64,000 nucleotides of DNA from Trichomonas vaginalis G3 (GCF_026262505.1 NC_067204.1:21235300-21299299), one strand, 5' to 3'. Numbered from the stretch's first letter, positions 42,086-52,998 are shown. The notes: generated by a model not told the origin, from the sequence alone. Numbers and translations are program-made.

Positions 42086-43165
42086 TGTTGTAAACAGAAA
42101 TTCATCAAAAGTGACACCTCAGAAAAGCTAAAATATTGAATTTTTGGAACTTTTGATAGAGCACGTTTTTAAATATTAATTAAAGTAAATGTATATTTTG
42201 TAAAGATCCTTTTTAATAAAAAATAAAATTTTGAAGAAGAACACAAAATCTTCTGAAAAATAATATCACATAAACTCATATTATTTTCTAATATATAACT
42301 ATTTTATATAAAAATCAAATTCAATGATCTTAAAAGCGAAGGATAAACCTCAAAATTTACGAATATAATGAGTGGGAATATAATGCTTATCTATCATAAA
42401 ACCATATGAAATATCAATTTTTGCTTTACGCCTAATTTTTGACGACAATTAGCAAAAAATGTTAAATGTTAACACTCAGTCCATTTGAATATGAAAAATA
42501 AAATTGACTTTGATTAAATGTTTTTATTTATCATGCAATTCTTCTTGCGACCAAAGATTTGAATAAAAGTTCAAAAAATAAGATAGCTTAAAAATAATAT
42601 ACGGTAGTGTTTACTAATAGATGAATAGTATATAAATTCTATTAAAATGGATTTGATCCAAAAAAATATAAAACCAAAAATAATTGTTATAATTTCAATG
42701 AAGAAGTAATTTAAAACGATTTTATTTATGATCAAATTTTATATATTTTTTGGATCAAATCCATTTTAATAGAATTTATATACTATTCATCTATTAGTAA
42801 ACACTACCGTATATTATTTTTAAGCTATCTTATTTTTTGAACTTTTATTCAAATCTTTGGTCGCAAGAAGAATTGCATGATAAATAAAAACATTTAATCA
42901 AAGTCAATTTTATTTTTCATATTCAAATGGACTGAGTGTTAACATTTAACATTTTTTGCTAATTGTCGTCAAAAATTAGGCGTAAAGCAAAAATTGATAT
43001 TTCATATGGTTTTATGATAGATAAGCATTATATTCCCACTCATTATATTCGTAAATTTTGAGGTTTATCCTTCGCTTTTAAGATCATTGAATTTGATTTT
43101 TATATAAAATAGTTATATATTAGAAAATAATATGAGTTTATGTGATATTATTTTTCAGAAGATTT
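42086..43165. repeat. Right terminal palindrome (outer arm shortened)
   Basis: 42086-42672 mirrors 42739-43165 around the same ~65-bp loop as the left palindrome, in inverse. The outer arm loses similarity at 43165. The next ~140 bp are unrelated, then TGTCACTTTTGATAAATTTC at 43306-43325 restores the terminal motif. The right end has therefore been replaced or diverged internally while keeping its terminus. Confidence 0.85.
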
Positions 43166-43336
43166 CATTCTATATGCCTATGAAAAGTACTCTCAAAACT
43201 AACTTTTTCCTAATTATAATTAAATCTAGAATATTGTATTATGCTTAGTATTATTTCATTTTTCTCATTCAATTTAGAATTTACAAATGTCAAAAAATTG
43301 AGAGCTGTCACTTTTGATAAATTTCTGTTTATTACA

Positions 43337-43342
43337 CCAAAT
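43337..43342. repeat. Candidate target-site duplication, right copy (CCAAAT)
   Basis: Matches 26793-26798. It follows the CTGTTTATTACA terminus of the palindromic element. Confidence 0.4.
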
Positions 43343-44266
43343 AAAACGAATACTCTTTTTGACATGTTTTTTGATCATATCAAATCTCAACGATGATTAA
43401 GGGTGCACACGAGAGGATCATGTAAACTTCAGAATTTACAACCTTATTTTTAGGCATTATCTTGGCTACCTATTTAGGCTCGAAAAGCAAAAAATATCAA
43501 AAAATACAACTTGAGTCCATTATGACCCTTTCATGGAGGTAGTTTTTATCCGCTAGTATTTTCCCTTTGAATCTCTTTACAATTCGAAATCAAATTCAAA
43601 TCTCAGTAGAAGAAAGGAAGAATCGACTTACTACGGTTGTAATACGAATAAATACATATATTTAATTATTTTTATTTACATAATAATTGTTTGAAGCTCA
43701 TATTCCATCAAATTTTTAAATAAAAACATTAAAATGTTGAAAATGTTCATATATTTTAATAGGGTTTTGGCACTTTATTGAGGAATTACTACATACATAG
43801 TCGAACTGAACTTGATATTTTGAAATTTAAATTATTTATCAAAATTAAAATTTAACTTGAAATTTATAATTATTTAGTCATATTTTGCATAATTCTAAGT
43901 AGATTTTGTAAAAAATCAAAAGAAAAATTTTAACGTGCTTTATTTTTTCTTTTTTATAATAATACATATTATTATATAATTAACATATTCATAATATTTC
44001 ACCCTTTCAAAAATATAATCCTCCTCCTCTCAAATAAACGTACATACGGGTGGCCTCTTTTTTCAAAAAATTAAAATTTGAAATTTTGGGCTCAAATATT
44101 AGAGATTTTTTCAACCTTCAACGATATATGTTGTCTATATCAGACCTCCTTTCTTTTTGATACTTAACATTGTTCCTAAATCTTAGCCGTTAAGGCTGTT
44201 CTGAAATAGGGATGCGACGGTTTTACGCCATGACCGTTTAAAAATAGAATAATACGCCATTTTTGG
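43343..44266. other. AT-rich spacer between the palindrome and the Polinton
   Basis: About 0.9 kb without a recognisable gene, RNA or repeat. It must include the boundary between the palindrome's flank and repeat-rich DNA at the Polinton's left side. Confidence 0.4.
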
Positions 44267-44303
44267 GGCCGAATGGCGGGTACTTTGTACCCGCCATTCG
44301 GCC
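44267..44303. repeat. Perfect GC-rich hairpin with 17-bp arms
   Basis: GGCCGAATGGCGGGTAC (44267-44283) and its exact inverse (44287-44303) flank a TTT loop. It is the most GC-rich short feature in this part of the window. A CGCCATTTTTGGGGCC stretch just upstream repeats part of it. It may be an end structure of a small repeat element or a termination signal. Confidence 0.85.
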
Positions 44304-44333
44304 GAATAACAAAACAATACAAAATTATCGCCG

Positions 44334-44415
44334 TCCTTTTTTTCTTTCTTTCTCTTTTTTTTCCTCTCTCTCTCTTTCTTTTCTCTTTCCTCTTTTTACT
44401 CCTCTTTCTCTTTTC
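44334..44415 (+). repeat. Polypyrimidine tract
   Basis: About 80 bases of C and T on the plus strand are broken by a single A. The arginine/lysine-rich minus-strand open frame across it is a by-product. Confidence 0.9.
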
Positions 44416-44791
44416 ATCATTAAACGTAGAAAGATATATTAATATTATTAGTAGTATATATGGCGGGTTGTGTGACTTTTTTTGTAAACGTAAGAATTCA
44501 TACAATATTGAACGATTTTGTAAGTAATTTTCATACAATTGATAAAATAAATGTATGATTCTTACGGTTTTTATTCTTACGTTTTTGAATAAATCAAGAT
44601 TTAAAATGATACAAAATTGTAAGACATTTACACTCAACCCATACATTAAATGTAATAAAAAAAATAAAAGAAGCTATATATATATAGATGATGTCAGATA
44701 TTCCGCGATTAATTAAACATTGTTTAAATCATGAATGGAATCAATGGAGTCATAATCAAAGACCTCATAAACGAGAAAAAGAAATTAAAAA

Positions 44792-45166
44792 CTAATGATT
44801 ATTTGAATTTATGAAATCAATTATTTGATTCATTCTTTCTTCAATCTCTTCTATTCTTTTTGTTAAATCATCAATTTTCATTAATGAGGTGATTCTTGAT
44901 TGAGGAATAGATTTCAAACTAACCACTCCTTTTATTTTTGAAATTTTGAATCCATCAACTTTAAACATTTTATTCAATTTACATGTTGTCAATTCTTCAA
45001 ATAATTTTTTATTATTAGCATAATAGTCATTAAATTCTTCAACAGATGAAAAAATTTTTATTTCAGTAATTGGTTTAACAACGTTTATTTTTTGTTGAAC
45101 ATTTTCACTTTCATTTATTTCTTCCTCCTCTGTTCATTTATTTTTAAAATCGGTTTCATTTATCAT
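44792..45166 (-). pseudogene. Polinton small coiled-coil protein
   Basis: Starts MINETDF after a T-rich TTTTTATTTAATG promoter-like stretch. Its body reads IFSSVEEFNDYYANNKKLFE and KMFKVDGFKISKIKGVVSL and ends in a short coiled coil (DDLTKRIEEIEERMNQIIDF). About 125 codons; not fully open. Function unknown; it may be a virion or attachment component because it lies among morphogenesis genes. Confidence 0.55.
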
Positions 45167-45225
45167 TAAATAAAAATTAGAATATAAGTGATGAAATATA
45201 TTTTTTAATTAATATTAAATCAGAA

Positions 45226-45480
45226 ATGGCGGCAGGATTCTTTAAAAAATTATGGGATGGAATTAAGAAAGCTGCGGGTTGGGTTTATAAAAAGGTTATT
45301 AAACCTGTTGCAAACTTTTTGGCACCAGTAGCGAAAACGGCAGGAACTATCATAGGTGGAGTATTAGGTACTAAAGCAGGTAATCCGCGATGGGAGCACA
45401 AGCAGGTAACGCAATTGGTGGAATTGCTGAAGGAATACTTAATAAAATAGGAGGTAAATAGTGGAAAAATAAATATTATT
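45226..45480 (+). CDS. Polinton basic amphipathic small protein A
   Basis: Starts MAAGFFKKLWDGIKKAAGWV, a cationic amphipathic helix rich in Lys and Trp, then a Gly/Ala-rich stretch (TAGTIIGGVLGTKAG). Such helices occur in adenovirus-type minor virion proteins that disturb membranes (pVI-like); assigning that role here is inference. The plus-strand open frame reaches 45450. It converges on its paralogue at 45697, on the opposite strand. Confidence 0.55.
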
Positions 45481-45481
45481 T

Positions 45482-45697
45482 TTATCTTAGTATCGGTTGT
45501 AGTCTTTGATAAACTTTTTCTCCTTTATTTAAAATTTCTCTTATTGGGGCAGCTTTTGGTGTTATTGATTCAGCTACGTCACTAATTGCTTCTTTATTCT
45601 TAAATATCCAATTTGCTCCCTTCTTCAATGTTTCCCAAACTTTACTCGCTCCTCTTTTTACTCTATCCCACAGTTTCTTAAATATACCTGCAGCCAT
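45482..45697 (-). CDS. Polinton basic amphipathic small protein B
   Basis: 71 residues, MAAGIFKKLWDRVKRGASKV..., clearly paralogous to protein A at its first 15 residues (MAAG[FI]FKKLWD). The rest is helical (WIFKNKEAISDVAESITPKA) and ends KVYQRLQPILR. Whole as it stands. Probably a minor virion component. The opposed arrangement of two related genes suggests a local inverted duplication. Confidence 0.6.
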   Translation of the reverse strand: MAAGIFKKLWDRVKRGASKVWETLKKGANWIFKNKEAISDVAESITPKAAPIREILNKGEKVYQRLQPILR

Positions 45698-45765
45698 AGT
45701 TGATTATTTCATTAAAATTAAAAATTCATTTATCTTTTAATTTTGATTTTTTTATTTATTAATAA

Positions 45766-47403
45766 ATGACGACTAACTATTTAGTGCCAAACACTAAACC
45801 AATTAATGGAAATGTGTTTCATTCATTCGAAAAGATAAATGAAATATTCGCAAAGAATGATGGTAGAAGATATTATAGAGAACTTGAAAGTTCATGCTAT
45901 GACTCTGATGCTCCATATTTTGATGATAAACAAACTCATTTAAGAATTACAAATCCGGCTCATGATGTGAACCAATTAGGTGACACATATATTAAACGCA
46001 AAGTTAAAGCAACTCTAGTTTCAAATAAAGCTTTCACATGTGATGCCGCTTTTAAATGCATGCGTTTATTCGTTGGTTACAAATCATCAAATCAAAGCTT
46101 TAAACAATTAGAAGTAGAAACTGAAAGAGGTGATGCCGGTTATCTTCAATGGATTGCGCCCGTGAATCTTTCGCATTTGCAACATATAAACCAAAATCAG
46201 AAAGGAAAGTTAAAAAGTTTGTTCATTCGTTATATAATAATGTTCAAAAATATGATAACTCAGTATGTGGTAAATATATTGACCCTTCAGAAGTTTTCAA
46301 GAAAGCAAATGAAGAAGTTGATGTCACTTTTGATATGATTATTCCGGTAAATGATTTGTTAGCATTTCAGGCGTTCGATGATTATCCTAAATCATTTGGT
46401 GATATCATTCTTAAATATTATGTTTTCAGGGATACTTTAGTATTTTGTCAGGTTGACCCGTTAAGAGTTGCTGATTTACAAAATTACGTTTATGAAAAGA
46501 TAACTGATGAAAATTATGAAAAGATTATGAATCATGTTTATAAATATGATCGCAAATTCCAACAAATCGGACTTCCTGCCAAATTAATTACAAGCTTAGC
46601 CGCTACATCTGCTGACGCAACAGTTGATGACGTTATTATTTCATGCACAAAGATGGAAGTTTTAGAGGATAAATGTATTACACCAGGATACGGTTTAATT
46701 GAAGAATCAGTTAAAGCAATACCACGTTTATTCAGTAAGGAAGATCCATTCATGATTCCAGCTCAACATATTGACGTTCGTTCACTAAATGGAGGTTGCA
46801 TCACTCCTGAAGGTATTAGCTCAGATTTCTCATATGCTCTTCATAATGTTACAGATGTTGTGTTAACATTTCCGAAAAATGCAATGCAAAGAACAGTTTT
46901 AGAAAATCCAATGCTTCGAGGTCTTCAGGTCACTATAGATTCAAGAAACTTCCCCGATCAAGCGATGACCACAGTGGGTGACATATTCTTTACACGTATG
47001 CTTCAAGCTTCTGATTTAGATGGAGTGAATGAATGCACGGAAGAATACGAGGACTCATTAACTAGACCACTGAATGCAGATATGGCACGCCATTAGCTAG
47101 AACATGGAAAGACCAAACTCATTCTTATGCACTATTCCAGTTCAACGTGATGGAGCGGGTATATTCTTTGATGGATTAGAAACTTTTAACTCACAAGTTA
47201 CAGTACAAGTGAAAGCTTATCCAATCATTCAGGGTGAAAATGACACTTACTGTTCAAAGGTGACAAATCCTCCTCAGGTTTGGTTTACTAGGACTACATA
47301 TTGGACATGGACACCGGATGAAGGTTTGAAATATCATCCAACAGGTACACCACCACAGTATAGAAGTTCATATGATGAAATATTGATGAATAGAAATGTT
47401 TAA
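45766..47403 (+). pseudogene. Polinton major-capsid-like gene, broken
   Basis: About 1.6 kb of coding sequence directly after a TTTTTTTATTTATTAATAAATG start context. The size (about 540 codons), the beta-rich composition and the position immediately before the packaging ATPase fit a double jelly-roll major capsid protein of Polintons. The sequence resemblance itself is too weak to prove by eye. Recognisable pieces include SFEKINEIFAKNDGRRYYRE near the start, IIPVNDLLAFQAFDDYPKSF mid-gene and a tail with YWTWTPDEGLKYHPTG. A minor capsid protein is the alternative. The gene is interrupted. Confidence 0.55.
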
Positions 47404-47427
47404 AATTATAAATTTATTTTTGATTAA

Positions 47428-48252
47428 ATGGATTTAAATTCATCCACCCCTTATGAAGAATTAGCAGGAGTATATAATACATACGTAGATGATATGATTA
47501 ATGAAGCATTGAGTGATAATAAAATGCTCTATCTAAGGAAAAATTAATGAAAATTCCATATTCTGAATGTTACTTAAATTCAATCACTGCAGCAATTGGT
47601 AAACAAAATAAAGGTAAAACATTAACGATATTAAAACAAATTATCATTATTGCTAACACTTCCCCCATTCACATGTGTTAATTTATATCAACCGTTCAGG
47701 TTCACCTTCAGATGATACATTTGAATCTTTAAAGCATTTAATCAAAATTCCAATTATTTATTTATCACAAGAAGAAGCAGAAGATTATTTAAAAAACTTT
47801 TTAATGTATAAAGAATTATATAATACAATCAAGAAGCAAGGATTAGAGGATAAAATTATTGATAAACAACGGGATGAATTATTTGAAACACTTTCCATTT
47901 CAAATTTTGATAAAGAATTTTTGCATTCACTCATTTTTCTAGATGATGCAGTGAAATCAAAACTAATAACAAATGAGAAATCATATTTTAATCAGTTATT
48001 AACTCAATGTCGACACATTCAGTGTTCATTTTTATGGCTGTTCAATATTTCAAAGCATTAAGCACAAACATTAAATCAAATCTATCAACACTTTTCATTT
48101 TCAGTGGGTTTAGTCGTCAACAGTTGAACGTTATGCTTTATCAAGTGAATTTACCAATGAGCATTAATGAACTTTACACACAATATCAGCAATTAGGTGA
48201 ACATGGAAAAATAATAGTTGATTTAAATAAAGGGGGTGTTAAATTTGATTAA
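47428..48252 (+). pseudogene. Polinton genome-packaging ATPase (A32/FtsK-HerA type), broken
   Basis: Starts MDLNSSTPYEELAGVYNTYV after a TTATTTTTGATTAAATG context. A P-loop GKQNKGKT, a strand with SGSPSDDTFESL, a LIFLDDAV Walker B-like strand and a later FIFMAVQYFKAL / FIFSGFSRQQL pair are in the order expected for the A32-like packaging ATPases of Polintons, adenovirus-like elements and nucleocytoplasmic viruses. It would pump DNA into capsids. Gene length (about 270 codons) fits. It is interrupted. Confidence 0.7.
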
Positions 48253-48292
48253 CTTTTTATAATTAATTTTTATTTTTTATTTATAATTAAAC

Positions 48293-49224
48293 ATGACAGA
48301 AATAGCAAATCTTTTACAGTTCCATTAAAACAAGGGACAAACAAAAGGGGTGCATATAATAGAACTATGAAAGTTCCCGATGGAATGAAAGAATTAGTTC
48401 ATATTGTTGCTGGTCTTCAAAAAGATGTTAAACAAATGAGAAATGTTTTAACATTACCAGAAGCTCAAGCATATGCCAAACGTCATGGTCCAAATTGGGA
48501 AGCACACGAAGCAGACATTACGGGTCCAAATGGAAAACCTGATGGTATAAATGAAGTTTTCGTTACTGATGGTCAAGGTAATATTAAAGTCATAAATGGT
48601 TATAAATTAACTGTATCTGATTATCCTAAACGTAAAGCATATAATGAACATTATCCTATGCAATTTGATGAAAATGGAAAAGCTGTTAAACAATACATTG
48701 GAGAAGGTGAAAATGGTCCAATTAATTCATACCGTCATAATCCATATTCTTATTTCAATGAGAATTAAATGCTATTGAAGAGGGACCGGATGGATTACCA
48801 CGATATTCTAACCAGTTTGATGGTCAATATGCAAATATTAGACCTGAAATTTCAGCTAAGAAATTCTTTAAAGTTGCTTTATTCGATCCAGTTTTCGCAA
48901 ATGTTAAAGATGAACTTAAACAACAATTCCAACCAATTATAGTAGCAAGAATTGCATCGGGTGCTTTATCTCAAGCATTCAAAGATTTAATTAAGAAACC
49001 ATTATATCAGCAACGAGGTTTAACTTATGATTTAGTTAAGGAATCAGATAAAAGAAAATTTGAGAAATCAGTTGATTATAAGAATGCAATTAATGAATAT
49101 ATTCGGTCTATTAATTTCGATGAAACAGCTAAAAATCAACTTCATGAACAAATACAGGGAATAATAGATTCAAAAGTTCCAGAAAATAAAAGTTTAAATA
49201 TATTTTTTTTATTCGAATATAAAT
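48293..49224 (+). pseudogene. Polinton structural-type protein of unknown function
   Basis: About 300 codons after another TTTTTATTTATAATTAAACATG context. It contains [40 protein letters not shown] and [20 protein letters not shown], then a helical half (FKVALFDPVFANVKDELKQQ; LSQAFKDLIKKPLYQQRGLT). It lies between the ATPase and the fibre, so a virion role is likely. The family is not recognised, and the gene is interrupted. Confidence 0.55.
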
Positions 49225-49886
49225 GAGAAGACGTTTTACTAGTCAAAAGAACACTAACGCAAAAGCAGAGATTACGGTTGGTTATAACGTAAATGATGAT
49301 AAATCACGAATTATTCAAAATGTTAAAGTTAATGTTAGCCCTGAATTAACAAGGTCAGCAACTCAACCAAATTTATTAACTCGTGACTTACCGAAGAATG
49401 AGGAGAGAAAAAAAGAAGATGGAGACCCAATCATTTTATCTGAACCTGGTAAAGAACCCGTTGAAATTCCCACTTATCCAACATACCCCACCTCTTTCAT
49501 CAAACATCGAGAACCCATATAAAATAGACATTAATTTTGAATTAATGAAAATTTACCGTGATATAATAATTAATAATTATGATTCAATAATAAATTTAAT
49601 TGACCAATCCGGTTTAATTATTTTACCTTATGAATCATTAATTCACATTATCGCCATTCTTTGTGATGTTCAAGATTCAGACGTTAAGATTCAATTTTTC
49701 ATAGATGATGAGGTTTCATGCTGCGGAACAGTTGCAAAAATAAATCCTATAAAGGATATTAGCACAATTAAGATATCAAAGAACGGAACAACAACCGAAC
49801 TTCATTTAACATATAATGATATTTATAATAAAATAGTTGATGAATATAAAATATCACTTGAAAAATTCTTTGTTAAGGCTATTTAA
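49223..49886 (+). pseudogene. Polinton protein of unknown function
   Basis: Starts MRRRFTSQKNTNAKAEITVG after TTTTTTTATTCGAATATAAATG and continues into a stretch with INFELMKIYRDIIINNYDSI and VKIQFFIDDEVSCCGTVAKI. The N-terminus is basic, the C-terminal half mixed alpha/beta. Function not recognised; gene interrupted. It overlaps the tail of the preceding gene by a few bases. Confidence 0.45.
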
Positions 49887-50190
49887 TATTCAAGCATTAA
49901 CATTATCGAATAATAATCCTTTGAATCATAATCAATAATAATTGACCTTTCACCAGTTTCTATCGTTTGTTTTATTTCTTTTTGTTCCCCACTATCCGGA
50001 TCAGTCATTGTAATTGTTTTTGTTATAGTATCAGCTTTATCTTTAACTTCAATCTTTTTTCCATCGGGATATTTAAACAAAATTCCAAAAATTCGATATT
50101 GTCAATCTGTTCATATTTTAATCTATCAATTACATTTTTAATACCATCTGAAATCTTATGAAATGGTCATTATAGGTTTGATTGAACTAA
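49883..50190 (-). pseudogene. Polinton small protein, minus strand
   Basis: A minus-strand coding piece with TKTITMTDPDSGEQKEIKQT and GERSIIIDYDSKDYYSIMLM, preceded by KISDGIKNVIDRLKYEQIDN. It meets the preceding gene tail to tail at 49883-49886. Function unknown; probably incomplete. Confidence 0.4.
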
Positions 50191-50455
50191 ATTTGAATGA
50201 AGTGAAATATAACCGATGATGAATATGACATCGACTCATATTTTCTGAAACACAAAATTTATAACATGAATGAATTTTTTATTCGTTGAATTTATGAATT
50301 CTTGAGGTAATCTTATCCTAGTTTATTTATCACTGGAAAATAACGCTTTACCATATTTTTAATCGTAATAAAAATGTCAATTATCAATATTATTTCGAAT
50401 AATAGTTGTGAATTAATTTAACAGTTAGTGGAATTTATAATGTTACTCTGTTTCT

Positions 50456-51075
50456 GTGAGTGGTAAATTTAATCCCATTCTTTTAGACCCTTCAGATTAT
50501 ATATCATTTATTAAAGATGACCATGAAAAAACGTATGATATGTATATAAATAATGTGATCACGAAATGGGATATTAACACGATTTTAAGTTATTTAAATG
50601 AATCATTTATCGTATGGTATGAAGAAAATTTTAAATCAAAACTGAAAAACTTTTGAACTTGATGAAATAAATAACCTTATTAAATTCCCGCTGAAAATTA
50701 AATTTTGTACTCCTCATTTTCGTTCATTGTTGGGATATTAAATTTTGAAAAAGATGTTGGGGATGTTTTGTATTCCGACACTGGTTCCAATTTCATTTAA
50801 TCAAATGTGATAAAGTTAATACCCCAATGAGATTTTCACATCAAACATTAGACCCTAACTCTTACCCATCAATACAAAACATTTATCCATCAACTTAAAC
50901 ACATTTTCTTTATCATATCCGTTTCAATTACGGGAATTCATTTATTCTTCATTCAAAAGATTTATCAAATATTAAATTTAGAATAACTGACCTATTTGAT
51001 TGTGATTTAGAATTTATGAATGAAATATTATGGCAATTTCAAATAGAAAAAATAGCTGATGAGATAACGGATTAA
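50456..51075 (+). pseudogene. Degraded Polinton gene
   Basis: Protein-like sequence at the start (NPILLDPSDYISFIKDDHEK, IVWYEENFKSKL) and end (IKFRITDLFDCDLEFMNEIL) of this interval suggests one decayed gene of about 200 codons. It has no recognisable family. The region between 50191 and 50455 holds nothing I can identify. Confidence 0.4.
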
Positions 51076-51099
51076 ATATTTATTTTTAAATCGTAATAA

Positions 51100-52248
51100 A
51101 TGATTAAACAACAGCAACCACATCAACTTAAGGCACAAACCATTACATACGCCATATATGCATATAATTCAAAGACGGCAGAACAAACGCAAAGGTTGAA
51201 ATATGGAGATTTGGAGATAGTATTGAAAAATAGGTGTTTCGAATTCGTTTGCAAAGGTGGTGCAGTGATATCAAATATAAAAGAAATTTTATTTATGAAT
51301 TCTAAAATTAAAGGTATAACAGATGATATAACATCAATTCCACCAGAAGAACAAAGATATTACGCATTAAATGCATTTCCCAAAGTTTTGAAGATTGGAA
51401 GATTTAATTTAAATGAGGAATTCATAAAAGGTTTTCTAAATGACATAATGAAGAAAGCGGATAAGGAATATGTGGCTAGTGAGTTAATGAAGAAAGCGGA
51501 TAAGGAATATGTGGATGAAAAAGATAATGAAATTAAAGAAAGGGTTGAATGGTATCATGAATGGACATCGAAGATTTTTAAAACTAAAGCTGATACGGGA
51601 TGGGTTTCAGGATGTTTAGACCTTAAAGCGGATAAAACTTATGTTAACGATGAGTTAGAGAAGAAAGTGGATAAGGAATATGTGGCTAGTGAGTTAATGA
51701 AGAAGGCAAATTTGGTTTATGTTGATGAAAAAGATAATGAAATTAAAGAAAGGGTTGAATGGTATCATGAATGGACATCGAAGATTTTTAAAACTAAAGC
51801 TGATACAGGATGGGTTTCAGGATGTTTAGACCTTAAAGCAGATAAAACGTATGTTAATGATGAGTTAGAGAAGAAAGCGGATAAGGAATATGTTAACGAA
51901 ATATACCAAAGTTTGATAGGAACAACGAAAAATATTGAAACTATTGTTGGTGACTTTTCTGTCAATGAAGAAAATAAATATTTTAGATGGCAGTTTGTAC
52001 AGTCCTTAAAAAATGGTACACGGTGTAAACTCATTCCGAAAAATAACAATGAAATGTATGTAAGTTATAAAAAGAATGATGGCACACAAGTTAAAGTTCC
52101 ATTAGACAACAACTGTTACTTAAACTTATATGGAGACGAACAAAAGAAATATTTAAGAGTTTATGAAATGACAGATATGACATTGTCTAACCTAGCTCCA
52201 GCACCATATTATTATGACTATGGAGATGATGTCAGAACACACATGTAG
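51100..52248 (+). CDS. Polinton fibre-like protein with KADKxYV repeats
   Basis: 382 residues after a TTTTTAAATCGTAATAAATG context. Residues 1-115 form a head (YAIYAYNSKTAEQTQRLKYG). Residues 120-270 carry repeated ADKEYV/ADKTYV segments, including two near-identical 60-residue blocks with RVEWYHEWTSKIFKTKADTG. The rest is beta-rich (KYFRWQFVQSLKNGTRCKLI). ADKxYVD-type repeats are typical of trimeric phage tail-fibre shafts, so a spike or fibre projecting from the virion is likely. It is followed by a gene with a tail-collar domain, and together they resemble one long fibre. Confidence 0.65.
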   Translation: MIKQQQPHQLKAQTITYAIYAYNSKTAEQTQRLKYGDLEIVLKNRCFEFVCKGGAVISNIKEILFMNSKIKGITDDITSIPPEEQRYYALNAFPKVLKIGRFNLNEEFIKGFLNDIMKKADKEYVASELMKKADKEYVDEKDNEIKERVEWYHEWTSKIFKTKADTGWVSGCLDLKADKTYVNDELEKKVDKEYVASELMKKANLVYVDEKDNEIKERVEWYHEWTSKIFKTKADTGWVSGCLDLKADKTYVNDELEKKADKEYVNEIYQSLIGTTKNIETIVGDFSVNEENKYFRWQFVQSLKNGTRCKLIPKNNNEMYVSYKKNDGTQVKVPLDNNCYLNLYGDEQKKYLRVYEMTDMTLSNLAPAPYYYDYGDDVRTHM

Positions 52249-52920
52249 ATGAACAAAAGTTAACATTATATTTAGATTATTATAGATATAAAAGATATAA
52301 TGCAATAGAAAAACGAGAATAGTATATTATTATACAGATGACAGAAATAAATATTATAGTCAAAATTTTACCTACCCTGAAAACATAAGATTATATTATA
52401 AAAAATATTCTGACACAAACCAGAAGAAACCTGAAATAGTTGCACTATATTTAAGTTCAAAAGAGACAATCCTATAATATCTCATATGTTTGATTTAATG
52501 AACCCAGTAGGTTCTATTTATACATCTATGGAAGCAAGAGGTCCTCAAGTAATGTTTGGTGTTGGTGCATGGGAACAAATAGTCGACAGGTTTTTGTATT
52601 GTGCAAACTCTTCAAAGGAAACAGGGGGAAGTAAAACGATTACAGGTGAAAATTTACCTGCACACAGTCACTACATAGATTTAAGCACATCTCAAGCGGG
52701 TTGGCATAAGCATAGATATTGGGATTGGTCAGGAATGACAAAAGGTAAAGGATATGATGTTAAAGATGACGTTAAGTTTGCTATAAATTGTTACTGGAGC
52801 GACACTCAGGGAGAAGGAAACCATACACATTTCGTTTCAGGATATACACAAACAACAGGACAAAGTAAAGAATACATGCCACCATTTATGACAGTTTACG
52901 CATGGTATAGAGTTCAATGA
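52249..52920 (+). pseudogene. Polinton tail-collar-domain protein (fibre tip)
   Basis: The 144-codon part from 52486 has the layout of a phage tail-collar / short tail-fibre C-terminus: NPVGSIYTSMEARGPQVMFG, WEQIVDRFLYCANSSKETGG, ENLPAHSHYIDLS, GNHTHFVSGYTQTTG and a final PPFMTVYAWYRVQ. The paired H-x-H motifs (HSHY, HTHF) are metal sites in phage homologues. In phages this domain binds the host surface; here it would serve attachment. The N-terminal part of this interval is degraded. Confidence 0.75.
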
Positions 52921-52998
52921 ACGCTCAATGTTTGTTTCACAAACTTTAGGAGCTCCAAAAGAGTGAACGGTATAATTTAAATTTTTATTTTAGTATAA

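Larger units (their letters stand above)
26799..43336. mobile_element. 16.5-kb nested palindromic element with two membrane-protein genes per arm
   Basis: The sequence from about 26962 to 34729 recurs as a near-perfect inverse complement from 35396 to 43165 (mirror coordinates sum to about 70125). Each outer end is in turn a 0.6-kb-arm palindrome, and the centre is a 122-bp hairpin array. The outermost ends are similar inverted termini (GTAAACAGAAATTCATCAAA left; right end reads TAAACAGAAATTTATCAAAA in inverse), with a possible 6-bp duplication outside. Arms differ only by scattered single-base changes and one 3-bp difference, so the duplication is very recent or kept homogeneous. No transposase, integrase, polymerase or capsid-type gene was recognised. 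The genes encode two related single-pass membrane proteins. Alternatives are an inverted segmental duplication or, less likely given the asymmetric centre and right end, a fold-back assembly artefact. Confidence 0.7.

Noticed and set aside
26799-43336. Idea that the palindrome is a deleted Polinton because of the possible 6-bp target duplication
   Set aside because: No Polinton gene is recognisable in it and its termini do not resemble the visible left part of the Polinton; the 6-bp match alone is weak.
44176-44646. 156-codon minus-strand open frame with an Arg/Lys-rich middle
   Set aside because: The basic stretch is the complement of the polypyrimidine tract and the rest covers the GC-rich hairpin; no start context or homology visible.
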